A DNA stretch of 64,000 bases from Bryum argenteum (lineage: Eukaryota; Streptophyta; Bryopsida; Bryales; Bryaceae): the NCBI GenBank assembly GCA_037043015.1, contig CM073323.1:4030001-4094000 (forward strand), given 5' to 3'. Shown in pieces: positions 1-11,689 of this stretch (position 1 is the stretch's first letter; each line of letters opens with the position of its first letter). The notes under the pieces were generated by a model that searched no databases, had not been told where the DNA came from, and saw only the letters and a list, made by a program, of their open reading frames with translations. The translations under genes and the position numbers were made by a program.

Positions 1-168
1 CGTAGCACATTGAAGCAAACATAGAGCATTTTTGTGTGCTTTAGAAGAAATAGACGCTAGAAGAAAAAAAAAAGTCTTCCCCTCTTTGTAGATTTTTTGA
101 GACTGTTCATTTACATGAAAATATTTTACAAAAGTGTTCCCCTATATGATAATTCCTCTTAAGTTTAA
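1..168. other. AT-rich spacer, nothing recognised
   Basis: AT-rich sequence before the first TTAA-bounded element. I see no gene or repeat in it. Confidence 0.4.
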
Positions 169-959
169 CCCCTAAGGTCTAAACAAGCCAATTTGGATCC
201 TCATGACTCACAATAAAAATACCACTTTCCTTTAAAATAAAAAATATCTTAACTCTTAAAACTCCTTCCAATCCGAAATGAATTTGTGAGATTTTTGGCA
301 GCTTATTTGAAGGGGTTAAGAATAATATATTTGCCTAAGATATTTACTAGTTGCTCCCTATACCACAATAAGTATGTGGCAAATTTCACAGGAATAGCAT
401 TCAGTAATTTCAAGAACAATATTCACTATTTCTAGTAATTTTACAGTTTTTCATTTCAAAATTTGTCAAAATTTGAGGTTTTGGATTCTCTAAACTCAAA
501 AATGCATAGAGGCACCTACTCACGTTTCAATTTTATTTTTTTAAATTGAATATGTTGAACGTGAGGCATATTTTATTGTAGCCTTGGTTTTAGACCTTCC
601 GCATGAAAAGACTTTGCAATAAGGTCAAAAAAGCATAATGTGTTTCTAAGTTTTTGCATGTGCGTACCAAAGTGCTTTATCTACATGGAAAAAATGTAAC
701 CAAAAATTACGGGGTTACAATACGGTAATCCTTTTTTGCACCATGAAGACAGTTTCTCCTAAACCATGCCCAAAAAAACTCTTGCACAAACTTTGGATGT
801 TATAATTTTACAAAAGAAAAAACAAGATAGACTGTGGTGTAAGATTTTACAGTAAATAGTTTAGAAAAAGCTAGAATAATTGGTTCAAACCCAAGGATTG
901 CATAGAGGTAGAAAATCCCAGTTTGAGATTTCAAACTCTCAAACAAGGAGTTTTAGGGG
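169..959. mobile_element. Non-autonomous piggyBac-like element (TTAA family), long copy
   Basis: The left end is TTAA (165-168) followed by CCCCTAAGGTC. The right end is TTTAGGGG followed by TCAA, a one-base decay of TTAA. Internal blocks near 330-400 (a run around GCCTAAGATATTTAC) and 760-820 (around CTTTGGATGTTATAA) recur in the same order in the element at 27557-28150, which supports common descent. There is no transposase ORF. Inference: mobilised by a piggyBac transposase like the one at 20677-25043. Confidence 0.6.
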
Positions 960-1264
960 TCAAGATCCGTACAATGAAGTTTGATAAAACTAGATAAGCA
1001 CAAATCATTAAAATAAGAAGATCCTACAGCTGAAATTTTCAAGATCAAGTTATGAAAAAAATTGCACATTGATATTCGAGTTGAAGGCCGGTTTACATTA
1101 CAATTGGAGAGGTCTTCTAGCCAAGAAATTAACGAGAAATCTCAAATTTAATTCATTGAAAGTGAGAGTCTTCAAATGTGATTGGTTGACAATTAAATTC
1201 TTGACTGACCGACCGGTGGCTTTCTCCACAGCGAATTTCCACCTTTCTTTCTGACAGCGTTCTG
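960..1264. other. Spacer, nothing recognised
   Basis: No coding signal or repeat visible beyond short chance ORFs on both strands. Confidence 0.35.
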
Positions 1265-1850
1265 ACAGCGTTCGCTCACCGTCGTTCACATTTCGTTCAA
1301 TCATTCAAGCTCGATATCAAACAATCAAAACGCCTGCAAGAACACATTTCAAATCCATGCGAGAGACCCATTGTCGATCGTGAAGGAGATGGAGCATGAT
1401 TAACAATACATATGCAGAAAAGCTCCACGATCACACAGGAGTCAATGTTTTTCCACACCCATGTCAGCAACTTCATTTCATATGTCAAATCTGACAGCGC
1501 TGCTCACCGTCATTCAGATCCAGCAAGCAAAATCGATTTCAGACAATCAGCACGTCTGCAAGAACACATTTCAAATCCCCTGCGAGAGATCCATTGTCGA
1601 CCGTGAAGGAGATGGAGTATGAATATCAATACACTTGCAGAAAAGCTCCACGATCACAGGAGTCAAATGAATGTTTTTCCACACCCATGTCAGCAACTGA
1701 ATTTCAAGTTTCAAATCTGGCTCACCGTCGTTCAGATCGTGCATGGGAAATTTCGACATCAGATAATCAGGGCGTCTGCAAGAACAGCTTTCGAATCGCA
1801 TGCGAGAGATCCAATGTCGATCGTGGAGGAGATTTGGTCGACTAACGGAA
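1265..1850. repeat. Tandem repeat, about 221-bp unit, ~2.6 copies
   Basis: The block CGTCTGCAAGAACA begins at about 1331 (one change), 1553 and 1773, giving spacings of 222 and 220 bp. Each unit also carries CTCACCGTCGTTCA, GAAAAGCTCCACGATCACA and CCACACCCATGTCAGCAAC. Both strands stay open through the repeat, a consequence of its composition and not good evidence for a gene. Confidence 0.75.
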
Positions 1851-2776
1851 GGAGTCACAGAGTTTGAGTGCAGGAAGTAATTAGAAAAGCAAAGGGGTGG
1901 GCGGGGTTGTCTGTCTCCGACGGAAGCGTTCAGGTGAGTCAGCCGGCACCGTCAATTACGGTGTCGGCGTTGCCGTGTCCGCATGGTCCGGCGGGTCACA
2001 TCGTCCGGACGACTCCGGCATTGCTGACTTGAGGCGAGGGAGAGGATATAGGGGTGGGTCAATGGCGCAAAGTCCAGGCTTTCCGGTCCGTTGCAAATCT
2101 TCAATTGCAGTTGCAGAGCTGGCCTTCCCCCAAATCACTCCACTGTAGACTCATCTCGAATCCCCCTGCCATTTCCGAATCAGCTTTCACTCCGCACTTT
2201 GAGTGATCATTGTGTATCATAGTCAAAGTTCTGATAAGACATTCTCGTTGGAAAGAAGAACTGCATCCTTATTTTGAGCCTGGTCTGAACTGCTCTGAAT
2301 ACTCTGAATATAATGTTGTAACAAATGTGGAGAATGTCGACATTATGGACGAAGGGGCAAAAGCCATAATTTCTTCATTGGTAGTGTGTTTTGGATGACA
2401 CCGATCACTTGGGTTGGGGTCCGAATCGAGTCTACTTTGTGTGATGAGAAATTGTAGGTCTATACAATGAGGTCCCAATAAATGGCATGTAGTTTAGACA
2501 TGCTTTGAACATAAGTCTTCTTCTCGTGACCAAAAACTGATGAGTGTTTTCTTTTCTCAAATAAGTTGTAAATCCATGTACACAAAAAAAACTATGAAAT
2601 TCTCCAACTTCTTTTGTGAGATTAACATACATTAGGCCCTCTTTCAACGAGAGTTGAGAAGCCAAGCGAATACAAGAACAACTTTGGCCAACAGAAGAGT
2701 TCAAAATGGAATGAAATTAAAATTTAAGCTCTCCTATTGGCTGAAATCATTATCTCCATAGCTTCTCATCTCTAGT
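1851..2776. other. Gene-free stretch with a TTAA-family fragment
   Basis: A GC-richer block (about 1890-2150) has no recognisable product. From about 2340 to 2640 the sequence resembles the interior of the 17279-18252 element (both contain TTTTGGATGA, then a C-rich spacer, then TCGAGTCTA/TCAAGTCTA), so this is probably a decayed, end-less copy of that family. Confidence 0.4.
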
Positions 2777-2786
2777 GTAAAGACAG
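2776..2786. repeat. Target-site duplication, 5' copy (SINE)
   Basis: TGTAAAGACAG, repeated exactly at 3119-3129 on the far side of the SINE. Confidence 0.85.
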
Positions 2787-3118
2787 ATGGGCTTAGGCCT
2801 CCAATGAGGAGGTTGTGGATTCTACTCCCCATGTCGGCGTGATGCTCACCACTATAGTCCACTCAACTATTGTGGGAGGTCCTTGGACTTTGTTGTATGG
2901 GTACCTCAAAGCCCTTTGGGGGATACTTTGTCGAGTATCTTCAAGGCACTAGTAACTAGGCTAGAAACTAGCGTAGTTATAGTGTCCACCCTCAAGAGGG
3001 GGAAGTAGTATTGTTCCAATTTCCCCTTATCCGGTGGCCATCGGGATATTAGCATTCCGAACGGACACTTCATTCACGTCAGCCCCTTCGAAAGGACCGG
3101 AGTTTCTATCTATCTATC
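2787..3118 (+). mobile_element. Full-length tRNA-derived SINE with TATC tail
   Basis: A 332-bp element flanked by an exact 11-bp duplication, the mark of target-primed reverse transcription. Its head is tRNA-like: GGGCTTAGGCCTCC sits where an RNA polymerase III A box would be, and GGATTCTACTCC at 2817-2828 differs at two positions from a B box of the form GGGTTCGACTCC. The body has no ORF. The 3' end is not poly(A) but a short TATC microsatellite. A second copy lacking the tRNA-like head lies at 58861-59035 and is nearly identical over about 170 bp. Inference: recently active family; the tail points to a partner LINE that does not need poly(A). Confidence 0.85.
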
Positions 3119-3129
3119 TGTAAAGACAG

Positions 3130-4135
3130 CCTAAAATGTCTTGTCACATATCTTAGTATACTTAAAACTATATTTTTAAAAGGGAAGTGCTTAAAGTTGG
3201 TAGTAGTCTCTAATTTTTGTGTTGGATTTTATAAGACAATCAAGAAATGAATTCCAGAAAGAATTCTATTTCAAGTTGGTAGCAAGTCACCAAGTGTCTT
3301 ATAAGATTTCATTGAACGATCAAAATTGTATTCTTAAAAGGTAAATGGTTGAAGTTGGTAGCAGCTATCAACTGTCTTAATAGATTTGATTGGACAATCA
3401 AAATGAGATTCTAAAAAGGTCATTGTTTCAAGTTGTAGTCTAATTGTCGTGTCATAAGACAGTCAGAAGTGAATTCGAGAAAGGTCATTGGTTTAAGTTG
3501 GTAGCGGTCAAAAGAGAATTCCATGACGATCACTATTTCTTGTTCATAGCACTTATTGATTGTCTTGTTGCATTTCATAGGATACTCAAAACTAGATTTT
3601 CAAAGGTCAATGCTTCAGGTTGGTAGTAGTCTCCAATTGCCGTGTTGGATTTCGTAAGACAATCAAGAAGTGAATTTAGAAAGATCTATATTTCAAGTTG
3701 GTAGCAAGTCACCAACTCTTTTCTTAGATTTCATTGAACAGTCAAAATTAGATTCTAAAATGGTTACTATTTGAAGTTGGAAGCACTTACCAACTATCAT
3801 GTTAGATTTCATAAGACAATAAAGATCGGATTCTAAAAATGTCAGTGTTTCAAGTTGGTAACAGTCACCAACACTTGTGTTGGATTTCATAAGAATGTAA
3901 AAGGTGGATTCAAATTAGGTTAGTGTTTCAAGTTTTGCAGCACTACCAACTTTTGTGTTGGATTCTATAAGACAATTAAAAGGGAATTTTAAAAAGGTCA
4001 ATGTTTGAAGTTAGTAGTAGTGACCAACTTCTTCTTACCGCATGTCATATTGGATTCCATGAGACAACTGAAATTGCATTCGAGAAAGGTTAGTGTTAGA
4101 AGTTTGTGTTGGATTTGATAAGACAATCCAAAGTA
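3130..4135. repeat. Satellite array, ~78-bp monomers (orientation 1)
   Basis: About a dozen degenerate copies of a unit containing AAGTTGGTAGCAGTCACCAA, then GTGTTGGATTTCATAAGAC, then AATTCTAAAAAGGTCA. Unit length is roughly 75-80 bp. The reverse complement of the same unit makes up 11.69-13.01 kb. No coding potential. Confidence 0.8.
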
Positions 4136-5880
4136 GATACGAGAAAGGTCTGCACTCAAAATCCTCATCCTCTTTGGGTAAGAGTGAAGATTCCTTCTCT
4201 ACGACGTCTTCATATCCGGACTCTCACTCTATGGAGCAACCTCCTTCCCTTTTCTCTCCGTGCTTGTCAAGACTACCTCACTCTTGGGAGCAACCTCCTT
4301 CCTCTTCCTCTTCGTGATTATCAATGCTACCTCACTCTCTGGTTTTGTTGTATGTTAAAATCTACGGACAGACCTGACGCTCGTGGAGAATCTGTTCTCC
4401 GCCCTACATGTGCTATCCTAGCATCTTCCCGTCCGAGTGGGTTTCGCACGAGTAAGTCTCCATCTGATTCCGGTTCCTCCTGTTACTGGATGACACCTTC
4501 ATCTACCGAAGTCTACGTCGATGAGTAGAGTGTCTGAGAGAATCTTCTACTTCTTGGCTCCATGCTTCCTTCTCTTCTGATTTCTCTCCTCCTTTTGCTG
4601 AGCATCCATATGAGAGCCATATTGTTCTTCTATCTCTCTTCCCAGTCTACATTGTCTTTGAAAGGACACCAGCCTTTTTGCACCCGCGCTAACTTCTCGT
4701 TGGGCCGGCTCCACCACTTCTCCCGATTGTTGTCGAGCTCCTTCTATGGGTTGTTGTCAAGCCCATTCTCGTATTTCTCTCAGCTAGTCTCGTTGTTCTG
4801 TAGGAAGGACCAGCTTCTTTGGCTCGAGGAGCCACTTCTCCAGCTTTATCGCTGCTCCATTCTAGGTCGCTATCCGGATAGGTGGGAAGGGTAGTCAATT
4901 CCTCCTTCAGCTTCGTTTCTCGCTTCTTGTTTTCCATTAGACTATCAAACTTGCCATATAGGTGTTACAGAAAGGGAACGAGGTGACATGGTTTAGCTTT
5001 GCCAAACTTAGATACTTCATTGATAAGCACGTCCTCGAAGATAAGACCATAGACCGCAATCCCTTCTCTCCGCGTAAGCTTCTAATATCACCTTTGCCAA
5101 CTTCACCATGCACGTATTAGATTTATCTGCCCAAAGGATAGGCATGAGAAAGCGAAGCGCCTACCCCTCTCCCCGGGTGAGGCATTCTGCGTTATCCTTC
5201 TTAGCTCCTTGTCGCTCCTGATGGAATCTAACCCTGGAGATGGTAGTCGACGCCGTAAACCTCTCTCCGCGCTCCAAATCTTATGTTTTGCTTGGATATG
5301 ATGATTAGGAAAGCAGCGCTAAATTTTCTACTCGCTACCTTTCCGAACTTGTATAGTATGTTGCCGTTGGAAATGTTCCACGCCACCCTGGTAGATCCGA
5401 CGCATCTCAACTGTTCGAAGTCTTGAATCAGCTCGACTTGCTTTACTTGTAGCAACTAGGGTAACACCTTCCTGGTGACGGTATCCCTTGCAGCCAATGT
5501 AGATTCGTCTTTACCAGTGGCAAGGGTAGCAACGCTTGCTTCTTTCTCTTGTCATCTTCCTAGCGTAGCTCGCGCCTCTCGTGTAGAATTTGCTCACCTC
5601 TAAGTCTGCAATCTATTGGGCAATTCGAATATCTACATTTGAAGGGATGGAAACAACAAAAGGAAGTGGGGGAAATTGTGCAGAAAATGGCGGCGCGCCC
5701 TAGTACGTGTACCGCGATTGGGGCCGTACTCAGACTCGTCATAATAGCCATGGTGCGTGTCTGGTTCCTTATGCGGGTGTTAACCCTAGCTAGGGGCCAA
5801 CCGGTGGGCTCTCCCCCTCTCACTATCCTAAAGCTAAAAACAACCATTCTAGGACTCCACACTCTCTTCTATAGTTAAAA
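4136..5880. other. Unassigned GC-richer block, possibly retroelement debris
   Basis: Clearly less AT-rich than both neighbours. A 54-bp direct repeat (GGAGCAACCTCCTTCC at 4233 and 4287) lies near its start. Several medium ORFs occur on both strands; the minus-strand one at 5228-5455 (75 aa, hydrophilic, with GKVASRKFSAAF) reads like a decayed gag or coat domain but I cannot tie it to a family. No LTR pair or primer-binding site was found. Confidence 0.25.
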
Positions 5881-6934
5881 AGTCAGGCCTAACCAACCTT
5901 GAACTGCGAATCAATTCATATCAAGTTAAAGGTTTGGCAACTGCCAAATTTTGACTCCCTTTTAGTTGATACGTCTTAGACCATTTATTTCATACTCCCA
6001 TTTAGCATATTTTGTAGCCACATTCATTGTATTCCTTCCCACCACTTACTAATTTTGGGTTGTGGTTATTACTACAGTCATGCCAATTCATAATTGTTGC
6101 AATGGACGTGGGCGAAAGAACAAGACTTCCAATATACAATGGTTGTCCATATAAGAATTTGGCCAATTCTTGCACTTACCTTTTAATAATTCATAGCATT
6201 TTTATATTTCTCAAAAAATGATTATGTTCAAAATTCATAAACTCACAAAGGCACAATCTTACCGTTCAATTTTCGAATTTTTAGCCAATTCGAGGAACAA
6301 AGTGCCAATTAGACCTCCGTATAGGAAACTATTCACATGAAGGTTCAAAAACTCAAATGAGCCTCTTAAAAACTTTGCATGCATATGCGCAACTTGATTA
6401 CTAGGATGAGAAAAGTATGGGCAAAAAGTTTGGGGTAATATTCATCAACTTGCCCTTGACTATGCATCCCGGACAAGGGCAAAATAAAGTTTAGACACTA
6501 CGATTTCACAAATGGATAAGAGCCAACGGCTAAACTTCGGATCAACACTGTCAAATAGGGTTGGCCACAAGATCTTACACTTAGAAATCTTAAAATGTGG
6601 AAAAAAATTAGCCACACCCCCGGGAGTGCACACTGGTTGAAAATCACAGTTTTCACCCCAATCCCGTTAAAATGGCACTATGCCATGTGCCATTTTGTCA
6701 CACTAGATCTTACCTCACATAAAATGGTATATTCTTTAATATCACAATTTTTTTTGTAATATCACTTCTTTATATACATTGTCACTCATTTTCCCTAATA
6801 TCACCTTAAAAATCTGTTATATCACATGGTTTTTGAGCTACAGTTCAGAAAGTTGAGGTGTGCCATTTTACCGGAATAATGCCATTTTAACGGAATTGGG
6901 GTTTTTTCCACTTTCAAGCTCCCAAAAACATAGG
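5881..6934. mobile_element. Decayed TTAA-family element carrying a nested insertion
   Basis: The stretch from about 6290 to the right end follows the 169-959 element block by block: a CATG.AAG..TT run, GCATGCATATGCG, a GCCAACGGCTAAA-type block, ACAAGATCTTA, then CTCCCAAAAACA and a terminal GTTAGGGG followed by TGAA (decayed TTAA). The left end could not be placed. Between 6656 and 6901 it is interrupted by a separate inverted-repeat element. Confidence 0.45.
6656..6901. mobile_element. 246-bp MITE with ~22-bp terminal inverted repeats
   Basis: It begins CCCCAATCCCGTTAAAATGG and ends with the inverse, CCATTTTAACGGAATTGGGG, one mismatch over the repeat. Just inside the left end, AAAATGGCAC and GTGCCATTTT form a second palindrome; another copy of TGCCATTTTA precedes the right end. 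The interior is AT-rich and repeats the word TATCAC. No ORF. The target duplication is unclear, so I do not assign a superfamily. Confidence 0.7.
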
Positions 6935-7095
6935 AACGTTAGGGGTGAACATCTTATTTTTTACTCGTGACCGCTTACAAACGATAATGTTCATCGAGTA
7001 ATTGACCAAGTATTGTCTCGTTGCTCCTCCAACTCGACTAGATCAATAACACGTAGTTATGGGAGACTCGATGAAAAACATCTAGATCATACTGG

Positions 7096-7353
7096 CTAGC
7101 AGTTGAGTAAGAGAACAAATTTCCTCAAGAGTGGGTACATAAACCAATGCATTGTTGATTCCTCCGGAAAGGAGGGATTTGATGCATTACAGGGCCACCC
7201 AAATTGTTGAGTGCTTCCCAACCAGGGAGGAGGGGAATACATTGCACTCATTGGATATAAAATTAAAGGCGGAATCATACCACAACAAGTGGTTACTTGC
7301 ATTGCCCACTTGTTTTTGCCAATTAATGTTTCCACTTTGGTTCCCCTCATCAC
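7096..7353 (-). pseudogene. Possible pogo/jerky-type (DDE_1) transposase fragment
   Basis: An 85-codon open stretch contains VTTCCGMIPPLILYP followed by NASNPSFPEE and MHWFMYPLLRKF. This layout loosely resembles DDE_1 endonucleases, which have a hydrophobic IPP-(L/M)-I-(Y/F)-P strand, then a glycine/proline turn, then a WF/WL helix. No catalytic Asp pair can be placed, the flanks are broken, and the match is from memory of the family's general shape only. A small element with pogo-like ends occurs at 28687-28837. Could equally be chance. Confidence 0.25.
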
Positions 7354-7594
7354 TATAAGTGAAAGATGCCTCCTCTCCGAAAGTTGTGAGAATCTCCAAA
7401 AAGGTAAAGTTTCATTTGGGGTAGAATTTTAGCAATCTCTTTGTTACCTCTTTTACTCCACGTACGTGTTTTCACGTTTGTGAAGTGCATTTATACTCCT
7501 TTCATCTATTCTCAAGTGGTTTTGCATCCATGCAAGAAAAAATTGGGTGACATGTAGCATATAGAATCGATTAGGTGTGTGACACTTGAGTGGA

Positions 7595-8111
7595 ACACAA
7601 GAAGCCACAAACTTTCTTCATTTGCCAATTTGTTTAAAAGCCACAAGGGAGGATGTCGATACAAATATACAACATTCGAACACTCGGAAGCTCCTCTTTC
7701 TAACCTAAAAAAAACACAAATGAACTTGACATCACTACGGAACTCAGATCCACCGTAATACGAGCATAAACGTTTTAAGGCTCCTCTCGAATTCTAAATA
7801 TCGTCAAGTGCTTGTTTTAGACTTCCAGGGGTGATTTTTGGTACACAAGAAGCCACTTTCTTCATTATTTTGCCAATTTGTTTAAAAGCCACAAAGTTTC
7901 CGTAAGAGTGGATGTCGATACAACTATACAACATTAGAACACGTGGAAGCTCCTCTTTCTGACATAAAAACACATATAAACTTGAAATCAAGATCCACCG
8001 TATTAGCCACCCAATACGAGCATGAACGTTTTAAGGCCATAAACGTTTTAAGGCTCTCCTTGAATTCTAAATATCATCGAATGCTTGTTTTAGACTTGGC
8101 TGATTTTTGGT
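7595..8111. repeat. Two-copy tandem duplication, ~248-bp unit
   Basis: ACACAAGAAGCCAC starts at 7595 and again at 7843. Both units continue through GCCAATTTGTTTAAAAGCC, GGATGTCGATACAA, GGAAGCTCCTCTTTCT and CGTTTTAAGGC to a GATTTTTGGTACAC boundary. The second copy repeats CATAAACGTTTTAAGGC internally, making it about 20 bp longer. No coding potential. Confidence 0.8.
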
Positions 8112-8160
8112 ACACCTACATCTCTACATTCACAAATTCGCGAGTAATTCAATTTACGAT

Positions 8161-8165
<5 letters not shown>

Positions 8166-8204
<39 letters not shown>
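8166..8204 (+). repeat. Poly(A) run, ~38 bp
   Basis: An uninterrupted A-tract directly after the 248-bp duplication. It could be the tail of an old retroposon, but no flanking duplication was found. Confidence 0.6.
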
Positions 8205-8206
<2 letters not shown>

Positions 8207-8271
8207 TAACTATCTTGCTAACTTCGCCAAGGTTCTCGTCACCACAACTACCCACACAAGAAAACGATGAT

Positions 8272-8632
8272 TAAGGTAGCGACACCCATTCCCGTTACTG
8301 TACCCATTTGCGTCAGCATACAGGGCACCTCAATCTGAGTGACTTTGATCATTTGTTGAGAACAAATATTACTAAATGCAGTAAAGGTATAGTGGCAGAA
8401 TTTGCTTCTCCAAGTCACGGAATCAAGACCATTTAGACACAGTCAAAATGTGCAAATCAATTTTTGACTTTGATTATCAAGAACGAACACAAATTTTCCA
8501 ATAGCATGACTTTTTCGATACATTTCAGATTAAAATCTAATTGCCTTTCCCCTGGTATAATAATTTCTCATACTCCTCATTCAGAAGTATGATAATTAGC
8601 TTAAAGCCACGGGAATGGGTGTCGCTACCTTA
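8272..8632. mobile_element. 361-bp MITE with perfect 24-bp inverted ends
   Basis: The 24 bases at 8272-8295 (beginning TAAGGTAGCGACACCC) are the exact reverse complement of 8609-8632 (ending GGGTGTCGCTACCTTA). The interior is AT-rich with no ORF. Taking the outer TA as a target duplication would place it with Tc1/mariner-type MITEs; a TTA/TAA duplication (Harbinger type) cannot be excluded. Perfect ends suggest recent insertion or continuing selection by a transposase. Confidence 0.75.
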
Positions 8633-11600
8633 GTCGGTTTTTGGAGTGCATTGATAGAGTTGACTCTCAATGAGCGGCAGTGTACTTCAATCTACAGTAC
8701 ATCATCACAGAGCCTTCCTTACCGGAAGTCTGAAATGCAAGGCGGGCAGTGAAAACAACATGTTTAAAAAAACTCTAATCTCAATAACACAACACATCTA
8801 TCACACGTGAAGTGACTCTGACTACTTACCATGCTCAATTGGCCACGTTCTCATATTTTGATTGTCACGCTTTGATCCTTTGATTGCGAGAATAATATAT
8901 ACTTCGTGGGTGTAAGGTTGAATGTACAATCGAGACGGAACGTGTGAATTACCGGTAGGTGGACCGGATGCAGCGTCTCTTGATAACATTAGCATATTCT
9001 CTTTACCAACAGGTCTCATTCTTCTATTGTTTTAGGGAGGCTTAATTTCTATTTCTCTTTACCTACAGGTCTCATTCTTCCATTGTTTTAGGGTCGCTTG
9101 ATAACATGTTCATTTCCTTATTGCTCTTTACCTAGAGGTCTCATTCTTCTATTGTTTTAGGGACGCTCGACATGCGGAGTCTAAGGCCAACAAAACTTCA
9201 AGCCAATTTAGTGATAGATTGAACTCGATTGGTTTCATGGGTCGCTTGGAGAATACATTTAACAATTCATAAAGTGGGGGCTGACATTTAATTGTGTAAA
9301 GTCCTTGTCGCTGATTTGTAGACGGAAAAACAAGGTCGCTTTGTTTTATTAGCTACGTTCCACGCTTTCTTGTATCTCCCAACTTCTCGGGCGCGGGTTG
9401 TGTCGTAACTTGTCCCCCACCCATTATAATTTAATTTGCAGAAAATTGGCCTCGACTCCCCGTATAAATCCCCTCGGCTCAATTTCAAGAATTGAACAAA
9501 TCATAAAAGAGAATTTTGGACATAAATTGGCCCTATCAATAGCTTGGCCCCTCGTGTAAAGCAACACTTAGGCTTGTTCTACCGAACTTTGATTTTCCTT
9601 TTGGTTCATTGCACCTAGTCATCTTTCATGAATGTCAATGCACTGAACCTGGTCGAGCTCATTATCAGACTGACAGTTTTCTGATAAGGAATATTTTTGT
9701 GGTTTTTAATGTGAGATGATTGCATTCTTTACAGAAAATTTCTAAAATGCGCTCGGAGTCAATTTAAGTGAGATTGGTTAAGATAAAGTTTGAATTTCTA
9801 TTTTTCAACATTCCTCACAATGTGCCAAATTTGTGGTGGAAAAGTTGTGTTACATATTGATTTTTAATTATCATCACTCCTTTACTCGTTGTTATTGGTG
9901 GATGGGATATTGAGAAGCTGAGTCTTTGTTCTTTTAGGGTGTCATTTTAAGGCACATTTTTAGGAAGCTTATAAGTCCGACATCAAAAAGTCATAACTAA
10001 ACGTAGGAAAGTCCAAAACTGATGATTCCACTCGATTTAGTCTTTCACTTACTTTCCAATTGCCCAAAAATATTCACATTTTCTACACCATCACATATTT
10101 CCTAATCTGAAATTTGTGCCACTATTGAGTAGTGTACCTTGTAACCCTTAGAATCTTCACAGCTTTGTATTCTCCCAAGTACATGAAAATAGTCATGGAA
10201 AATCCTAAAATGATACCGTTCTTCTTCTACGTCTATTTTTAGCATTATAACTGCAAGATCCTTGTTTCACTTTAATATCTCTCTATTCTTCAAATTTTGT
10301 TGAAATTCAAGGTTTTTTTATATAGAAGTCAAATTTAAATTAATTTTGGGTCGAAAGTTGTTTGGACAACGGTAGTAAGGTTCAAAGTATACTAACTTCT
10401 TGTACATGACCCCTATAAATTAACCGGTACTTCCAACTGATTGAAGATAGAAGAAATCAAATTTGACCATCCTAGACACAATGAGGTGAGGTACTTGATC
10501 CTAGATTTTGAAGTTGATTAAAGATGGCATAGTTTTCAAGAATATCTTCACACAAAAGAAAGTCAAGAACAATAATATTTTCATGAAATGTTGATCAATA
10601 AGCAAATGTTGACCAATAAGGTCTCGTAACCATTGTTGCACATGCCCATTCAAGTTCCCCACCTGTACAATTCGGTTAGTCACCATAAAATTGTAATATC
10701 CCATTAGGCTTTGGATTCTCTTCTTTTAAACCTACCCTTACAAAGCTCATGTATCTTAGTCTTACTACATAGATCATATTCATATCAAATTCCTCAATAG
10801 GTCCATATTCCACAAGAATACAACTTATACTCACTAATGGGACCTTGACCCAAACTAATAAATGAAATATTTATTAGTAACACTCAAATGAAATTTTCAA
10901 TAAAGAAAAAAGGAAAATTGTAAAAGAGAAAAAGGCCTCTTTTACGATTTTCAAAAAGCCTCTATTAGATGCATGTTACAATTGTTATTCTTTTCATTTC
11001 TAGTAAAACATTTGCATGTTTGTATTTTGTATCTTTTAACAACTAAAACTGTTATTTCTAAAACATTAACAAGACAAAAAATATTTTTGTATCTTTTAAG
11101 AATTATATTTGTATCTTTATCATGAAAATATTTTGCAAGCAAAATGTAGTTTATTTCAATCATAATTAGTATCATTCTCAAGCAGTATTCATACAATCCA
11201 CAAGAAATGCAAAAGGATTCCAATTAAAGGTCATGAGATTTTTTTTAGTGAATTTTTTTCTCACAATACTCTATGCACATGCTACCGAAAAGATTCATTA
11301 ATCAATACATCAAAACATATTGTAAGCTCCAACTACTTTTGAAAAAAAGTGAAATTGATTACATAACTTATATTAAATATTGTTTATAGGGAGTTGAAAA
11401 TTGATTGATATACAATTCATAAGGAATCAAAAAAATTAAGTCTTACTTCACCAAGTCGTTTAATTCTTGAATTGAGCTTGGTAACCACTCTATGCTTAAA
11501 AATACCAAAACTCTCAAATTCGGTTTCTATCAATGACAACGTTCTGATAGAGATATAGTAAACATTCTCACTAGGATAGTTGTTAACTACCGCAAATTTC

Positions 11601-11689
11601 AAATACTAAACTTCTTGAGATTAAATTTTGGAAATCTTATATAATCCAACAGAAAAGTAAGTGAGTGATACCAATCTCAAATACTATCC
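8633..11689. other. Gene-free AT-rich stretch with a short tandem repeat
   Basis: Three copies of AGGTCTCATTCTTCTATTG (starts 9011, 9067, 9136; spacing 56 and 69 bp) are the only structure seen. The minus-strand open frame at 8822-9019 has an orderly amino-acid make-up (includes SRLYIQPYTHEVYIIL) but no recognisable family. Nothing found from 9200 to 11690. Confidence 0.4.

Noticed and set aside
5228..5455. 75-aa minus-strand ORF as a retroviral-type gag
   Set aside because: No zinc knuckle, LTR or neighbouring pol; resemblance too vague to name.
8822..9019. 65-aa minus-strand ORF with ordered composition
   Set aside because: No homologue recognised and no splice context that builds a longer gene.
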